Notes: generated from the letters alone by a model not told the origin. Shown: positions 42,165-51,866, counted from the stretch's first letter. The stretch is 64,000 bases of DNA from Eubacterium sp. (GCA_022511205.1 JAFLRY010000002.1:1-64000), one strand, 5' to 3'. Numbers and translations: made by a program.

Positions 42165-43220
42165 CTAAAAATTCACAATATCAATAGGCATAGTTGCATA
42201 AGCGTTTAAATCCGCTTTCGCCTTTACTCCGGCGATAAATTCATAGTAGCCCTGCGAGGCCACCATGGCCGCGTTATCACCGCAATATTTCAGCTCGGGA
42301 AGATACAGCTCCCAGCCGCGTTTTTTACACAGCTTTTGGCTTTTCGCTCTCAAAAGAGAGTTTGCGGAAACACCCCCTGCCAGCACGATTTTTTTTATGC
42401 AACGAGGTTCTGCCTCGCGCAGATGAGGCAGGTTCTCATATCCGAAATCCTTCGCCGCCTTTTCAAGATTGGCTATCAGAATATCCACAACGCTTTTCTG
42501 GAAAGAAGCCGCAAGGTCGGGAATGCTTATTGCTTCCCCCTTTTGCTCCGCGTGATGAACGACGTTGATAACGGAGGTTTTCAGCCCGCTGAAGGAAAAA
42601 TCGTAGGGCGCGCCTTCTATTCTCGGGCGCGGGAACGTAAAGGCATTGGGATCGCCCTCGCCGCTGATTTTATCAATGCTGATGCCGCCGGGATATGGCA
42701 GACCCATTATGCGCCCCGCCTTATCCAGCGCTTCGCCTGCCGCGTCGTCACGCGTTTTGCCGATTATTTTGTAATCGGTGTAGCTATTCACCGCCACGAT
42801 ATGGGAGTGACCGCCGCTGACGATCAGACACAAAAACGGCGGCTCTAAATCGGAAGTGAGATAATTTGAAGCAATATGGGCGCGGATATGATGAACGGGT
42901 ACTATGGGCTTATTCGCCGCCACCGCAAGACCCTTCGCGAAATTAACGCCCACCAAAAGCGAGCCTATAAGCCCGGGCGCAAAGGTTACGGCGATCGCGT
43001 CTATATCCTCAAGCGCGCAATCAGCCTGCTCCAACGCCTCTTTTACCACTGCGCTGATGCTCTCCGCGTGGCGGCGTGAAGCGATTTCCGGCACTACGCC
43101 GCCGTATAGCTTATGCTCATCAAGAGAAGTGGCAATAATATTTGATTTTACGATCCTTCCGTCCTCAACCACTGACGCGGCGGTCTCGTCACAGGAGGAT
43201 TCAATTCCCAGAATTTTCAT
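42165..43220 (-). CDS. tsaD: tRNA threonylcarbamoyladenosine biosynthesis protein TsaD
   Basis: TsaD moves the threonylcarbamoyl group to A37 of tRNAs that read ANN codons. The 351-residue ASKHA-fold protein has GIESSCDETAASVV at the start, the metal motif HHIRAHIASNYL, LIVSGGHS, and KIVLAGGVSANSLLR. Between the helix ending DFGYE and KKIVLAGG is an extra stretch of about 13 residues (NLPHLREAEPRCI) encoded by a palindromic repeat. It overlaps the upstream gene by 20 bp. TsaB and TsaE are not in the window. Confidence 0.95.
   Translation of the reverse strand: MKILGIESSCDETAASVVEDGRIVKSNIIATSLDEHKLYGGVVPEIASRRHAESISAVVKEALEQADCALEDIDAIAVTFAPGLIGSLLVGVNFAKGLAVAANKPIVPVHHIRAHIASNYLTSDLEPPFLCLIVSGGHSHIVAVNSYTDYKIIGKTRDDAAGEALDKAGRIMGLPYPGGISIDKISGEGDPNAFTFPRPRIEGAPYDFSFSGLKTSVINVVHHAEQKGEAISIPDLAASFQKSVVDILIANLEKAAKDFGYENLPHLREAEPRCIKKIVLAGGVSANSLLRAKSQKLCKKRGWELYLPELKYCGDNAAMVASQGYYEFIAGVKAKADLNAYATMPIDIVNF
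42399..42440. repeat. Family A palindromic repeat inside tsaD
   Basis: The sequence gcaacgaggttctgcctcgcgc-agatgaggcaggttctcata matches the repeat beside pckG in order and spacing, with stem TGCCTC/GAGGCA. It is a multiple of three (42 bases), so the frame stays open. Confidence 0.8.
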
Positions 43221-44610
43221 ATAAGTCCTCTGTTGTTCTGATTTCTTTTATTTCTTTATTGTACTTTTCTGCTATTTCCTCAAGCTTTTGTTGTGTCAGT
43301 CCATCAGGAGTAAGCTCCCCCAACTCATAGCTTTTATCACCACTGAAAATAATGTAGGCATTCTCATAAGGAATAAACTCGCCACTGTTGTAGTACCCCT
43401 GAAGCTTACCGATCTCAATCTCCTCATATGGTATACTGCAAAATCTTAATGAATCATCAATAAATTTTACACTCGTATCGTAATATCCGATATCGGAAAC
43501 GGAAAGCAGAATAGATAATGCAAACATTACAAAAAAGAATACGACGACAAACGCCCCCATTGCTTTTTTTACCTTTTTACTGCTATCTCCGTTATATTCC
43601 TTATCGAATTTCGCATCGGCTCTGTTTTTATGCTCCTGCGGAACAAAAAGTATCACCAGTTTTCTACCCACAATCGGAATAAGCATAATCATAAGAAAAA
43701 TTGCGCCCAATAAAGAGACACCTATTCCGCTTATCGGAAGAGTGACCGTAATTCCGAAAATCTCCAGATACGATCCAAACGTTGTAGCCCCATTGAAAAT
43801 CACTGCGTGCAAGCCTAAAGACAGCAAGAAAGATAACACCACGCTCACCGCAAATAACAAAACGTATACCTTTATCTTCGTTTTTTTATAAAGCTTTTCA
43901 AAATCTGTTATATCAGTAAATGTTTTTCTTTCGAATTTGTTTCCGCCCTCAAGATATTCCAGTAATCGTTTTTCATATATAGTATCCAGCTTGCCCTTAG
44001 CATTTTTCTTTTGAAGCTTCTTCAGCGTTTTTGAAGTTATCTGCCCATCTGAAACAGAATAAAACGGGTGAGTGAAAGGCAACAGAATGATGTCGTCAAG
44101 CTCTTCATCTTCTTTCCAGTCATCACCGCCCAATGCAGTGTTCATATCGGTTTCATAATTTTTTTCAAGAGTTGAAATATACTCTTCGGTCTGAGCCTTC
44201 TCGAGATACTCGAAATATTTTTCGGTGGCACTTAAAATATCATCAAGCGCTTTTTTTACGTCATCATTAGATATTAGCGTATCATAATAATACAAATTGA
44301 AATCGGTTATATTAAAAAGATTAAAAATATCATAAAAAGTATAGGCGTAATCCGTTTTTTCAAAGGAAAAGTCAACATCAATCAAATGTTGCCTCATCCA
44401 CATAAAGGGATAATAAGTTATCCTCTGCTCAAACGCGCCGTAATCTATGCTCGCAATAAAGCGCAAAGCGTTATCGTCTGTTTCCTCTTTGAATTCGATA
44501 TTTCTAACAAGATTGCTTTTTGCTGAGTATTTATTTAAATAATCCTTTATACATTCGATAATCCTGATCTCATCTTCGGTCTTTTTTCTGATCTTTTCTT
44601 TTTTAGCCAT
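43201..44610 (-). CDS. Membrane protein of unknown function between rimI and tsaD
   Basis: The 469-residue protein has a charged soluble N-terminal half (about 1-235; lysine-, aspartate- and tyrosine-rich), two or three membrane helices (about 250-270, 290-318, 350-370) and an outer C-terminal region. I recognise no family. It starts 1 bp after the rimI stop on the same strand and ends 20 bp into tsaD, so it is part of the polA-rimI-X-tsaD operon. GGAGG precedes the ATG. Confidence 0.7.
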   Translation of the reverse strand: MAKKEKIRKKTEDEIRIIECIKDYLNKYSAKSNLVRNIEFKEETDDNALRFIASIDYGAFEQRITYYPFMWMRQHLIDVDFSFEKTDYAYTFYDIFNLFNITDFNLYYYDTLISNDDVKKALDDILSATEKYFEYLEKAQTEEYISTLEKNYETDMNTALGGDDWKEDEELDDIILLPFTHPFYSVSDGQITSKTLKKLQKKNAKGKLDTIYEKRLLEYLEGGNKFERKTFTDITDFEKLYKKTKIKVYVLLFAVSVVLSFLLSLGLHAVIFNGATTFGSYLEIFGITVTLPISGIGVSLLGAIFLMIMLIPIVGRKLVILFVPQEHKNRADAKFDKEYNGDSSKKVKKAMGAFVVVFFFVMFALSILLSVSDIGYYDTSVKFIDDSLRFCSIPYEEIEIGKLQGYYNSGEFIPYENAYIIFSGDKSYELGELTPDGLTQQKLEEIAEKYNKEIKEIRTTEDLYENSGN

Positions 44611-44611
44611 T

Positions 44612-45037
44612 TTAATTCCTCCTTTTCATCAGTATTGCGTTTTCGGTTGGATCGCTGTAATAATTTTTGCGTATCCCCACCTGCTCAAAGCCGAGAGATT
44701 TATATAGGCTGATCGCCGCGGCGTTGCTCTCTCTAACGTCAAGAAAAACGCATTCCGCCTTATTATCCTCAAAGCTTTTTAAAAGAAGCTGAGTGGCGAT
44801 GCCCTGCCGTCTGTATTCGTCAATTACGGCAACGCGGGCGATATCCGCCTCCCCGCAAACGCAGTAAACGGCGGCGTAGCCTGCTGCTTTCTCGCCGTCC
44901 AGTGCCACATAAAGATGTGCGCAGGCTTTTTTTAGCTCCGCCTCCAGCGCCGCTTCATCCCACGGAGAGGAAAAGCATGCTCTTTCGATCTCGGCAACGT
45001 CTTTCATATATTCAGTTGAAAATTTCTTTATTTCCAT
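44612..45037 (-). CDS. rimI: Ribosomal protein S18-alanine N-acetyltransferase RimI
   Basis: The protein of about 141 residues is a GNAT enzyme with YMKDVAEIERACFSSPWDE at the start, the acetyl-CoA motif EYRRQGIATQLL and SLYKSLGFEQVG. RimI acetylates the N-terminus of S18; the family match is good but not unique. The track starts 16 codons earlier; the ATG at 45037 comes 4 bases after the polA stop and lacks a clear ribosome site, so it may rely on coupling. TsaD two genes on is the usual neighbour. Confidence 0.85.
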   Translation of the reverse strand: MEIKKFSTEYMKDVAEIERACFSSPWDEAALEAELKKACAHLYVALDGEKAAGYAAVYCVCGEADIARVAVIDEYRRQGIATQLLLKSFEDNKAECVFLDVRESNAAAISLYKSLGFEQVGIRKNYYSDPTENAILMKRRN

Positions 45038-45041
45038 AGTT

Positions 45042-47636
45042 TTAATGTGCGTCGTACCAGGTTTTTCCGATATTTCCGTCCGCAATAAGGCGCACCTTCA
45101 TATCGCAGGCGTTTTCCATTTCCTCAGTAACTATTCCAAGGGCTTTCTGTGCCTCCGCTTCCGGCGCTTCAACGATCAGTTCGTCGTGCACCTGAAGTAT
45201 AAGACGGGATTTCATATTTTCCTTTTCAAGTCTTTCGGCAACCTTTACCATCGCGATTTTAATGATATCGGCGGCGGTACCCTGAATGGGCATATTTCTC
45301 GCAACGCGCTCGCCGAAGGCGCGGAGATTAAAGTTGCTTGAGGCAAGCTCCGGCAGATATCGGCGGCGCTTGAAGAGCGTTTCCGAATAACCGTTTTTCT
45401 TAGCCGTTTCGATCATTCTGTTCATATACGCCGCAACGCCGCTGAAATGATTCAGGTAGCCGTCTATATACGCTTTCGCTTCCCTGTTTGAAACGCCGAT
45501 ATCCTTTGCGAGACTGAAAGCACCGATACCGTAAACGATACCGAAATTGACCGCCTTTGCCCTTGAACGAAGCTCGGGGGTTATCATTTCCGCAGGCAGA
45601 CCGAACACCTGCGCCGCCGTGGTGCGGTGGATATCCTCGCCGTTGTTGAAGGCGCTTATCATATTTTCATCATCCGCCAACGCGGCAAGAACACGAAGCT
45701 CGATTTGGCTGTAGTCCGCGTCTATCAGCACATTGCCTTCGCCGGCACGGAAAAACTTTCTCATCTCCTTGCCCAGTGGGGTGCGGATCGGGATATTCTG
45801 CAAATTCGGCTCAAGGGAGGATATTCTGCCCGTGCGGGTTTCCACCTGATTAAAGGAGGTGTGAATCCTGCCGTCCGGCGCGATAACCTTCAAAAGCCCA
45901 TCGCAATAGGTTGATTTCAGCTTTGAATAGCTTCTGAATTCAAGGATCATCGCCACGATCGGATACAGCGGCGCCAGCTCCTCCAGCACCTCGGCGTTGG
46001 TGGAATATCCGCTTTTCGTTTTCTTTTTGGAGGGAATACCCATTTCCTCAAACAAAACTACTCCAAGCTGCTTCGGAGAATTTATATTGAATTCGTGACC
46101 CGCTTCTTTGTAGATAGATGCGGTCAGCTCCTTGATCCTCGCAGAAAGCATTTTACCGAATTCTTCAATGCCCTGCCTATCCACCTCAAAACCCGCGATC
46201 TCCATTTTGCCGAGAACAGCGGAGAGGGGCAGCTCGATATCCGTTAAAAGCTTTGTTTGCTGAGCCTCGTCAAGCAGTTTATCCGTTTTTTCAAAAATAG
46301 GCTTCAAAACCGCCGCGTAGGAGACCGCCTGCTCCGCAACGCCCATTTCGTTTTCATATTTGGGCACAGCAACGCCGTATTCAAGGCAGAGGTGGTCTAT
46401 AGCGTAATTCGTGTCAGACGGACGGAGCAGATAGGCGGAAAGCATTAAATCGCCCGCCACGGCTTCACATTTTATACCGAGCCTCGCGGCAAGGCGGTGA
46501 AGCTCCTTGGTGTTATAGGAATATTTCTTAACTCCGCTTGCAAAAAACTCAGTTATAAAGGCGTTGAATTCCTCGCAATCGGAGGGCATAACCGCTATGT
46601 CATCGCCGAGAGCAAAATACAAATCGGTAATATAGCCGTCCGTGACCGCCGGATAAAAATACGCGCTTTCATTACCTATTTTGCTCAGCAGCTCTTTCGC
46701 GTTGGCGCAAATAGTTTTCGTTATTTTTCTGGGCTTTTCCTCGACTTTTTTGGCGACCGCCTCATTCCTGTCGAGTGAAAACTTATCAATAAGGCTGAAA
46801 AGCTCCAGCCTTGCGAATTCCGCCGCGGCGCGGGATTTATCTCCCGCACCGATCGTGTAGGAAACTATATCAGTATCTATCGGCGCGTTGGTGCGGATCG
46901 TGCCAAGGTCAAGGGAGAGGTACGCCTTTTCCTTATCGTTTTTCAGCTTTTCACGCACGCCCTTTTTAATATCTATATCATCGATGTTTTCGTAGATATG
47001 ATCGAGCGTTCCAAAACGCTGAATAAGATCAAGCGCCGTTTTAGCGCCTACTCCCGCAACGCCGGGGATATTATCACTGGAATCTCCCTGAAGCGCCTTT
47101 ACCTGAATAAGCGCCGCCGGAGTGATCCCATACTCCTCCATAATTGCGTTTTCATCGTAAATATCAGTTGTCGCCTGACCCATTTTCGTTCTTGCCAGAA
47201 GCACCTTAACGCCGCCGTGGGCAAGCTGGAGCGAATCCCTGTCCCCAGTGGCGATAAAGCATTGAGCCCCATTATTGCGGCAGACCTCGGCAAGCGTGCC
47301 GAGAATATCGTCTGCCTCCCAGCCTTCGCACTCAACAACCTTGTAGCCAAGGGCTTTGAGAAGCTCCTTGAGCACGGGCATCTGTTGGCGAAGCTCATCT
47401 GGCATACCGTGCCTGCCCGCCTTATACGCGTTGTACATTTTATGGCGGAAGGTGGGCGCGTGAACGTCAAAGGCAACCGCCACCGCATCGGGATTGCAGT
47501 TTTCTTTAAGCTTTAAAAGAATATTTAAAAAGCCGTAAATGGCATTGGTGTAGTCTCCGTTTCTCGTTGTGAGAAGCTTGATCCCATAAAAAGCGCGGTT
47601 TACTATGCTGTTGCCGTCAATAACAAGTAATCTCAT
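45042..47636 (-). CDS. polA: DNA polymerase I
   Basis: The 864-residue protein has an N-terminal 5'-3' exonuclease domain (RLLVIDGNSIVNRAFYG; about 1-290), a central region in the place of the proofreading domain without the DxE acidic motif, and a polymerase domain with DADYSQIELRVLA, KAVNFGIVYGIG and LQVHDELIVEA. It works in Okazaki fragment repair and excision repair, probably without 3'-5' proofreading. ATG at 47636 follows AGAGG; the track adds 25 codons. Confidence 0.97.
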   Translation of the reverse strand: MRLLVIDGNSIVNRAFYGIKLLTTRNGDYTNAIYGFLNILLKLKENCNPDAVAVAFDVHAPTFRHKMYNAYKAGRHGMPDELRQQMPVLKELLKALGYKVVECEGWEADDILGTLAEVCRNNGAQCFIATGDRDSLQLAHGGVKVLLARTKMGQATTDIYDENAIMEEYGITPAALIQVKALQGDSSDNIPGVAGVGAKTALDLIQRFGTLDHIYENIDDIDIKKGVREKLKNDKEKAYLSLDLGTIRTNAPIDTDIVSYTIGAGDKSRAAAEFARLELFSLIDKFSLDRNEAVAKKVEEKPRKITKTICANAKELLSKIGNESAYFYPAVTDGYITDLYFALGDDIAVMPSDCEEFNAFITEFFASGVKKYSYNTKELHRLAARLGIKCEAVAGDLMLSAYLLRPSDTNYAIDHLCLEYGVAVPKYENEMGVAEQAVSYAAVLKPIFEKTDKLLDEAQQTKLLTDIELPLSAVLGKMEIAGFEVDRQGIEEFGKMLSARIKELTASIYKEAGHEFNINSPKQLGVVLFEEMGIPSKKKTKSGYSTNAEVLEELAPLYPIVAMILEFRSYSKLKSTYCDGLLKVIAPDGRIHTSFNQVETRTGRISSLEPNLQNIPIRTPLGKEMRKFFRAGEGNVLIDADYSQIELRVLAALADDENMISAFNNGEDIHRTTAAQVFGLPAEMITPELRSRAKAVNFGIVYGIGAFSLAKDIGVSNREAKAYIDGYLNHFSGVAAYMNRMIETAKKNGYSETLFKRRRYLPELASSNFNLRAFGERVARNMPIQGTAADIIKIAMVKVAERLEKENMKSRLILQVHDELIVEAPEAEAQKALGIVTEEMENACDMKVRLIADGNIGKTWYDAH

Positions 47637-47699
47637 TCTGTTACCTCTGAAAAGCGTTTTTATTATTGTATCATAAATCAATGAAAAATTAAATATAAA

Positions 47700-47727
47700 A
47701 ATAGCACTCATTAAAAAACGAGTGCTT
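47700..47727 (-). terminator. Terminator of the M20 amidohydrolase gene
   Basis: GCACTC (47704-47709) pairs with GAGTGC (47720-47725); the minus strand continues TATTTTTA. Confidence 0.8.
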
Positions 47728-47747
47728 TTTTCTATGCTATGCGTTTA

Positions 47748-49193
47748 TCATAAAGCGATAGGCGTTGCGCCATCTTCGATAGGGCAAACGTAACCCGAGG
47801 CGGACTTTTCCGAAAATTCTGCTTTAGCCTCCGCCAGCAGTGAGGGATCGGTTAAAAGATCAACGGCAGTAGAAGCCAAAACCTTGGCGGCCGTCATCAT
47901 TCCCTTGTGTGCCATATCCGTTTTGCCGCAGGCCACTATTTGCCAGGAATGGCCCGGCACGTCTGCGGGCCAAGTTGCGGTGGTGATCTGAGCTGTTGGC
48001 GTAAGCCAGCTGACGTCGCCCACATCGGTGCTTCCCGGTGTGAAAACGTCGCCGGAAAAAAGAGGCATAAGAAAATCATTGATGGGCTTTTCCATATTTT
48101 TCGAAAGAGCCTTTACCTGTTTTGCTATTTCGGGGTTGTACTTGGCCCCTGTTCCCGGCGGCATATTGCTTAGCGGATAGGTGGCCCTCAGCGCCTTTGC
48201 ATAGGCAAGCTCTTTCTCATCATAGGCGGGCAGTGGTGTTTGCTCAAAGTTTTTATATAACGCTTTCTCCAAAGTGAAATTAGGCAGCGTCTCCGCCGTT
48301 CCGTCAATAAACACCCTCTCAAAGCTTGTGCCGGTCATCAGCGCCGCGCCCTTGGCAATATCGTCCACACGGGCTTGCAGCTCAACAGAATCCGCCACGC
48401 GGTTTGCACGCACCATATAAAGCACGGACGCCTTTGATTGCACCACGTTGGGCGAAACGCCGCCTGTGTCCGTGATCGCGTAGTGGATACGGCAATCGCT
48501 TGTCATATGCTCCCGCAGAAACTGCACGCCTACGTTCATCAGCTCCACCGCATCTAATGCGCTTCGGCCGTTGTAGGGATCTCCCGCCGCGTGAGCCGCC
48601 ACGCCGGAAAACTTATACAGCACCTGGATGCAGGAATTATTTGTACCTGTAACCACCTCGTTCACATCGCCGGGATGCCAAGTTAACGCAACGTCCAGCT
48701 TTTTCCATAGACCGTCTCGTGCCATAAACGCCTTGCCGCTTCCGCCCTCCTCGCCGGGGCAGCCAAAAAATATTACAGTGCCGGGTGCGCCGCTTTGCTC
48801 CAAATACCGCTTCACCGCCGCAGCCGCCGCTAAGGCACCCGCGCCAAGCAGGTTATGTCCGCAGCCGTGACCGCAGCCGCCGGGAATAATGGGCATTTCC
48901 TTTTTCTCCCCTGCCTGTTGGCTTAAGCCCGATAGGGCGTCGTACTCGCCTAAAATACCGATTATAGGCTTTCCGCTGCCAAAAACACCGCAAAATGCAG
49001 TGTCTATCCCGCAGAGCTTTTCGGTTACTTCAAAGCCTAATTTTTTCAAGGCGTCTATATAGATAGCAGTAGCCTTATGCTCTTTTAGCGACAGCTCGGG
49101 ATTTGCCCAAATCGTATCCGCTAACTCGCAAAATTTCTTGGCGTTATCATCTAAATAATCGGCAAGATTTTTCTTTGATTCTGTTATATCCAT
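47748..49193 (-). CDS. M20 family amidohydrolase, AbgB-like
   Basis: The protein of about 481 residues is a zinc-dependent peptidase/amidohydrolase with GGCGHGCGHNLLGAGAL near residue 105 (metal His) and CPGEEGGSGKAFM (catalytic Glu-Glu), like p-aminobenzoyl-glutamate hydrolase subunit B and aminoacylases. It could cleave an amino acid from an amide imported by the ABC transporter just upstream, with which it may be cotranscribed (70 bp gap). The track begins at a TTG; ATG at 49193 is likely. The substrate is inferred only. Confidence 0.88.
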   Translation of the reverse strand: MDITESKKNLADYLDDNAKKFCELADTIWANPELSLKEHKATAIYIDALKKLGFEVTEKLCGIDTAFCGVFGSGKPIIGILGEYDALSGLSQQAGEKKEMPIIPGGCGHGCGHNLLGAGALAAAAAVKRYLEQSGAPGTVIFFGCPGEEGGSGKAFMARDGLWKKLDVALTWHPGDVNEVVTGTNNSCIQVLYKFSGVAAHAAGDPYNGRSALDAVELMNVGVQFLREHMTSDCRIHYAITDTGGVSPNVVQSKASVLYMVRANRVADSVELQARVDDIAKGAALMTGTSFERVFIDGTAETLPNFTLEKALYKNFEQTPLPAYDEKELAYAKALRATYPLSNMPPGTGAKYNPEIAKQVKALSKNMEKPINDFLMPLFSGDVFTPGSTDVGDVSWLTPTAQITTATWPADVPGHSWQIVACGKTDMAHKGMMTAAKVLASTAVDLLTDPSLLAEAKAEFSEKSASGYVCPIEDGATPIAL

Positions 49194-49262
49194 TTTATTC
49201 AACTCGCTTAACCCTAATTCAGGCCGCCTTTCGGCGACCTGAGCTTTTCCGATAAATAGCTT

Positions 49263-50003
49263 TTAATATAAAACCTTACTGAGGAATTCCTTCGTTCTAT
49301 CGTTTTGCGGATTTAGGAAAAGCTCGTCTGGCTTTCCGCTTTCGGCAATTATGCCCGAATCCATAAACAGCACCCTATTGGAAACCTCGCGGGCGAAGCC
49401 CATCTCGTGGGTAACGATCACTGAGGTCATGCCTGTTTTTACCAAGCCCTTGATTACCTCAAGCACCTCGCCAACCATCTCAGGATCCAATGCGGAAGTA
49501 GGCTCGTCAAAGAGCATAACGTCAGGCTCCATTGCAAGGGCTCTCACGATCGCAAGCCTCTGCTTCTGACCGCCGGAAAGACGGCCGGGATGCTCTTGCG
49601 CTTTATCCGCCAGCCCCACACGATTCAGGAGATCCATTGCCATTTCGTCGGCCTCCTGCTTGGTCTTTTTATTCAGCAGCACGGGGGCAAGGGTGATATT
49701 CTCCTGCACGGAGAGGTGCGGAAATACGTTAAAGTGCTGAAACACCATTCCCATCTTCTGCCTGTGAACGTTGATATCGACCTTCGCGTTGGTTATCTCC
49801 ACGCCTTCGAAGAAAATTTTGCCCTCTTCCGGCTTCTCCAGCAGATTCAGGCAACGCAAAAACGTAGACTTGCCGCCGCCGGAGGGGCCGATAATGGAAA
49901 CGACCTCGCCTTTTTTAATATGCTCATTCACGCCCCGAAGCACGTGAAGCGGCTCGCGGCCCTTGATTTGAAAGCTTTTATGCAGATTTTCAGCCTTAAT
50001 CAT
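49263..50003 (-). CDS. Polar amino acid ABC transporter ATPase (GlnQ type)
   Basis: The 246-residue ATPase has Walker [10 protein letters not shown] near residue 40, the signature LSGGQKQR and Walker [14 protein letters not shown], then the H-loop VTHEM. Such subunits power uptake of glutamine, histidine, arginine or cystine. It overlaps the permease gene by 8 bp. Confidence 0.95.
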   Translation of the reverse strand: MIKAENLHKSFQIKGREPLHVLRGVNEHIKKGEVVSIIGPSGGGKSTFLRCLNLLEKPEEGKIFFEGVEITNAKVDINVHRQKMGMVFQHFNVFPHLSVQENITLAPVLLNKKTKQEADEMAMDLLNRVGLADKAQEHPGRLSGGQKQRLAIVRALAMEPDVMLFDEPTSALDPEMVGEVLEVIKGLVKTGMTSVIVTHEMGFAREVSNRVLFMDSGIIAESGKPDELFLNPQNDRTKEFLSKVLY

Positions 50004-50670
50004 TTGCCTTCAGTCTCCTTTCAAATACACCAAGCAGACGGCTCAGCACGAAGTTGAGCAGGAAATACAGAACGCCTACGATGAGCAAGCACTCCATAGT
50101 TAAATACGTGTTGCCCTTAACGATCAGGTAAGAAGTCATAAGGTCGCCAACGAAGAAAGTAGACGCCAAAGAAGTCTCCTTGATAACGGTAACAAATTCA
50201 TTGCCCAAAGCAGGCAGAATATTTTTAATAGCCTGGGGAAGCACGATACGTCTCATAGTCATAGAGGAAGTAAGCCCTAAGCTGCGCGCGGCCTCCGATT
50301 GTCCGCGGTCTACGGCCTGTATGCCGGAGCGGAACACTTCAGATACATATGCGCCGGAGTTGATAACCAAGCCTATAGCCACGCTACCGAAATCCGATAC
50401 CGTGAAAGGCAAAATCTTCGGCACGAGAAAATAGAATATGTATAACTGAAGCAACAGCGGAGTGCCTCGCACCACCTCAACGAATGCCTTTACTACCCAG
50501 TTCAGCGGTTTGAATCGCGCCATACGGCCCAGACACAAAAACACGCCAAGTATTGAACCCACCGCAACGGTTATGAAGGACAGCAGCAGAGTGTATCCCA
50601 CGCCGGTGATCAGGAACACGTCCCAGTAGTTGCTCAGGATTTTTACGATATTGCCAAAATACTCAGCCAA
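49996..50670 (-). CDS. Polar amino acid ABC transporter permease
   Basis: The 224-residue membrane protein has about five helices and the HisM/GlnP signature [20 protein letters not shown] plus the EAA loop [24 protein letters not shown]. It forms a homodimeric channel with the ATPase. GGAGG lies before the ATG, and the terminator-like hairpin at 50690-50723 is just upstream. Confidence 0.95.
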   Translation of the reverse strand: MAEYFGNIVKILSNYWDVFLITGVGYTLLLSFITVAVGSILGVFLCLGRMARFKPLNWVVKAFVEVVRGTPLLLQLYIFYFLVPKILPFTVSDFGSVAIGLVINSGAYVSEVFRSGIQAVDRGQSEAARSLGLTSSMTMRRIVLPQAIKNILPALGNEFVTVIKETSLASTFFVGDLMTSYLIVKGNTYLTMECLLIVGVLYFLLNFVLSRLLGVFERRLKAND

Positions 50671-50689
50671 AGCAGAAACCTCCTTTTAC

Positions 50690-50723
50690 AAAAAAACGCA
50701 CGGTCGGGATTTCCGGCCGTGCG
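50690..50723 (-). terminator. Terminator or attenuator between binding-protein and permease genes
   Basis: CGCACGG-CCGG pairs with CCG-ACCGTGCG across an AAATC loop, followed by TTTTTTT on the minus strand. It lies inside the transporter operon, so it would lower permease and ATPase transcripts relative to the binding protein. Confidence 0.88.
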
Positions 50724-50742
50724 GAATGGTTAATATTTCAGA

Positions 50743-51627
50743 TTAATTCTCAACAGCGTTGCCGTCGTCATCATATTCGATCTCAGCAGCAGTATCTATA
50801 CCTGCAAGCTTGCTTGCCTCGTCGTACCACTCGCCGTACAGGCCTGCCTCATAAGCCTTAGCAAGGATTTCATTTACCTTATCAGTCAGATCGTCCGCAC
50901 CCTTTTTAAGAAGGATCAGGTTATTCTCAGCTTTCTCGTCGATCTCAAACTGGAAGCCGCTTTCAACGATGTTTTCGTTACTTGCTGAAATCGCTCTGCC
51001 GTTGCCGCGGGCTACAGCAAGGGCATCAATGTTGCCGTTACGAAGAGCCTCAACAGCAGTTCCGATATCGGTAAAGGTTTTGATTGTGCAATCCTCGGGA
51101 AGCTGAGAGGTGCAAAGATCCATCTGAAGGGAAGCAACCTGTGCGCCAACGGTCAGGCCTGAGAAATCCGAAGCCTGAGTCCACTCGCCCTCGTGCTCCT
51201 TAAGCGTGATGATGACCTGCTCGGTCTCATTATCGCCGGCATAGTAGAAGTCGGAAAGATTATAGTTCTCGGCACGGTCTGCAGTCCATGAGTAGCCGGA
51301 AATGGACATATCAACATTTTCTGTCTGCACCGCAACCTGGCTGGCGTCGAAGCTCATAGGCTTGATAACAAGATCAACACCAAGCTCAGCGGCTATGTAC
51401 TTGGCAAGAGTCACGTCAAAACCAACGTACTGATCCTGGCCGCTTTTAGAGATATCAACGAACTCCATCGGGGAGAAGTCCGGGGAGAGAGATATGGTCA
51501 GCTTGCCGGGGGTTACAAGATTGTAGGGATTGTCTTCTGTGTTAGTGGGCTGTCCGCCGCAGGCAGCAAAAGCAACAACGATCATTAGTGCCAACAGAAC
51601 GCAAAGCAGTTTTTTCATTTTTTTCAT
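50743..51627 (-). CDS. Amino acid ABC transporter substrate-binding lipoprotein
   Basis: The 294-residue protein has a lipoprotein signal (LLALMIVVAFAACGG, lipobox FAAC near 19-22) and the SBP family 3 fold (LTISLSPDFSPMEFVD; YVGFDVTLAKYIAAELG). It captures an amino acid outside the cell. Which one cannot be read from the sequence. GAGGT precedes the ATG and a consensus promoter lies about 55 bases upstream. Confidence 0.95.
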   Translation of the reverse strand: MKKMKKLLCVLLALMIVVAFAACGGQPTNTEDNPYNLVTPGKLTISLSPDFSPMEFVDISKSGQDQYVGFDVTLAKYIAAELGVDLVIKPMSFDASQVAVQTENVDMSISGYSWTADRAENYNLSDFYYAGDNETEQVIITLKEHEGEWTQASDFSGLTVGAQVASLQMDLCTSQLPEDCTIKTFTDIGTAVEALRNGNIDALAVARGNGRAISASNENIVESGFQFEIDEKAENNLILLKKGADDLTDKVNEILAKAYEAGLYGEWYDEASKLAGIDTAAEIEYDDDGNAVEN

Positions 51628-51679
51628 TTTAAGTTACCTCGTTTCATAATAAATTATTCTTGTCCTTTGAACGATGGTG

Positions 51680-51708
51680 ATTATAACTCCTCTCTGCCGT
51701 CCTGTCAA
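51680..51708 (-). promoter_or_regulatory. Sigma-A promoter of the ABC transporter operon
   Basis: Perfect TTGACA (51703-51708) and TATAAT (51680-51685) are 17 bp apart on the minus strand. AT-rich sequence lies upstream. Confidence 0.92.
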
Positions 51709-51789
51709 GGGTATTTTTGAAAAAATATACATTTTTTATAAATATTTATTAATTTTATTCCGTATTTTGTGTATATTTCGGATGTTTTT

Positions 51790-51805
51790 ATGCATAATAA
51801 TGCAT
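51790..51805. promoter_or_regulatory. Double ATGCAT box upstream of the ABC promoter
   Basis: The sequence atgcataataatgcat holds two ATGCAT palindromes 4 bp apart, about 85 bp upstream of the -35 box. It resembles ArgR-like boxes in layout only; a role is a guess. Confidence 0.35.
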
Positions 51806-51821
51806 ATTCGTATGGGAACGG

Positions 51822-51852
51822 CAAAAAAACAGGAGGGCTATTGCCCTCCTGT
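51822..51852 (-). terminator. Terminator of the zinc-ribbon gene at 51867
   Basis: ACAGGAGGG (51829-51837) pairs with CCCTCCTGT (51844-51852); the minus strand continues with TTTTTTT. Confidence 0.9.
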
Positions 51853-51866
51853 AAATTCGTTAGTTA

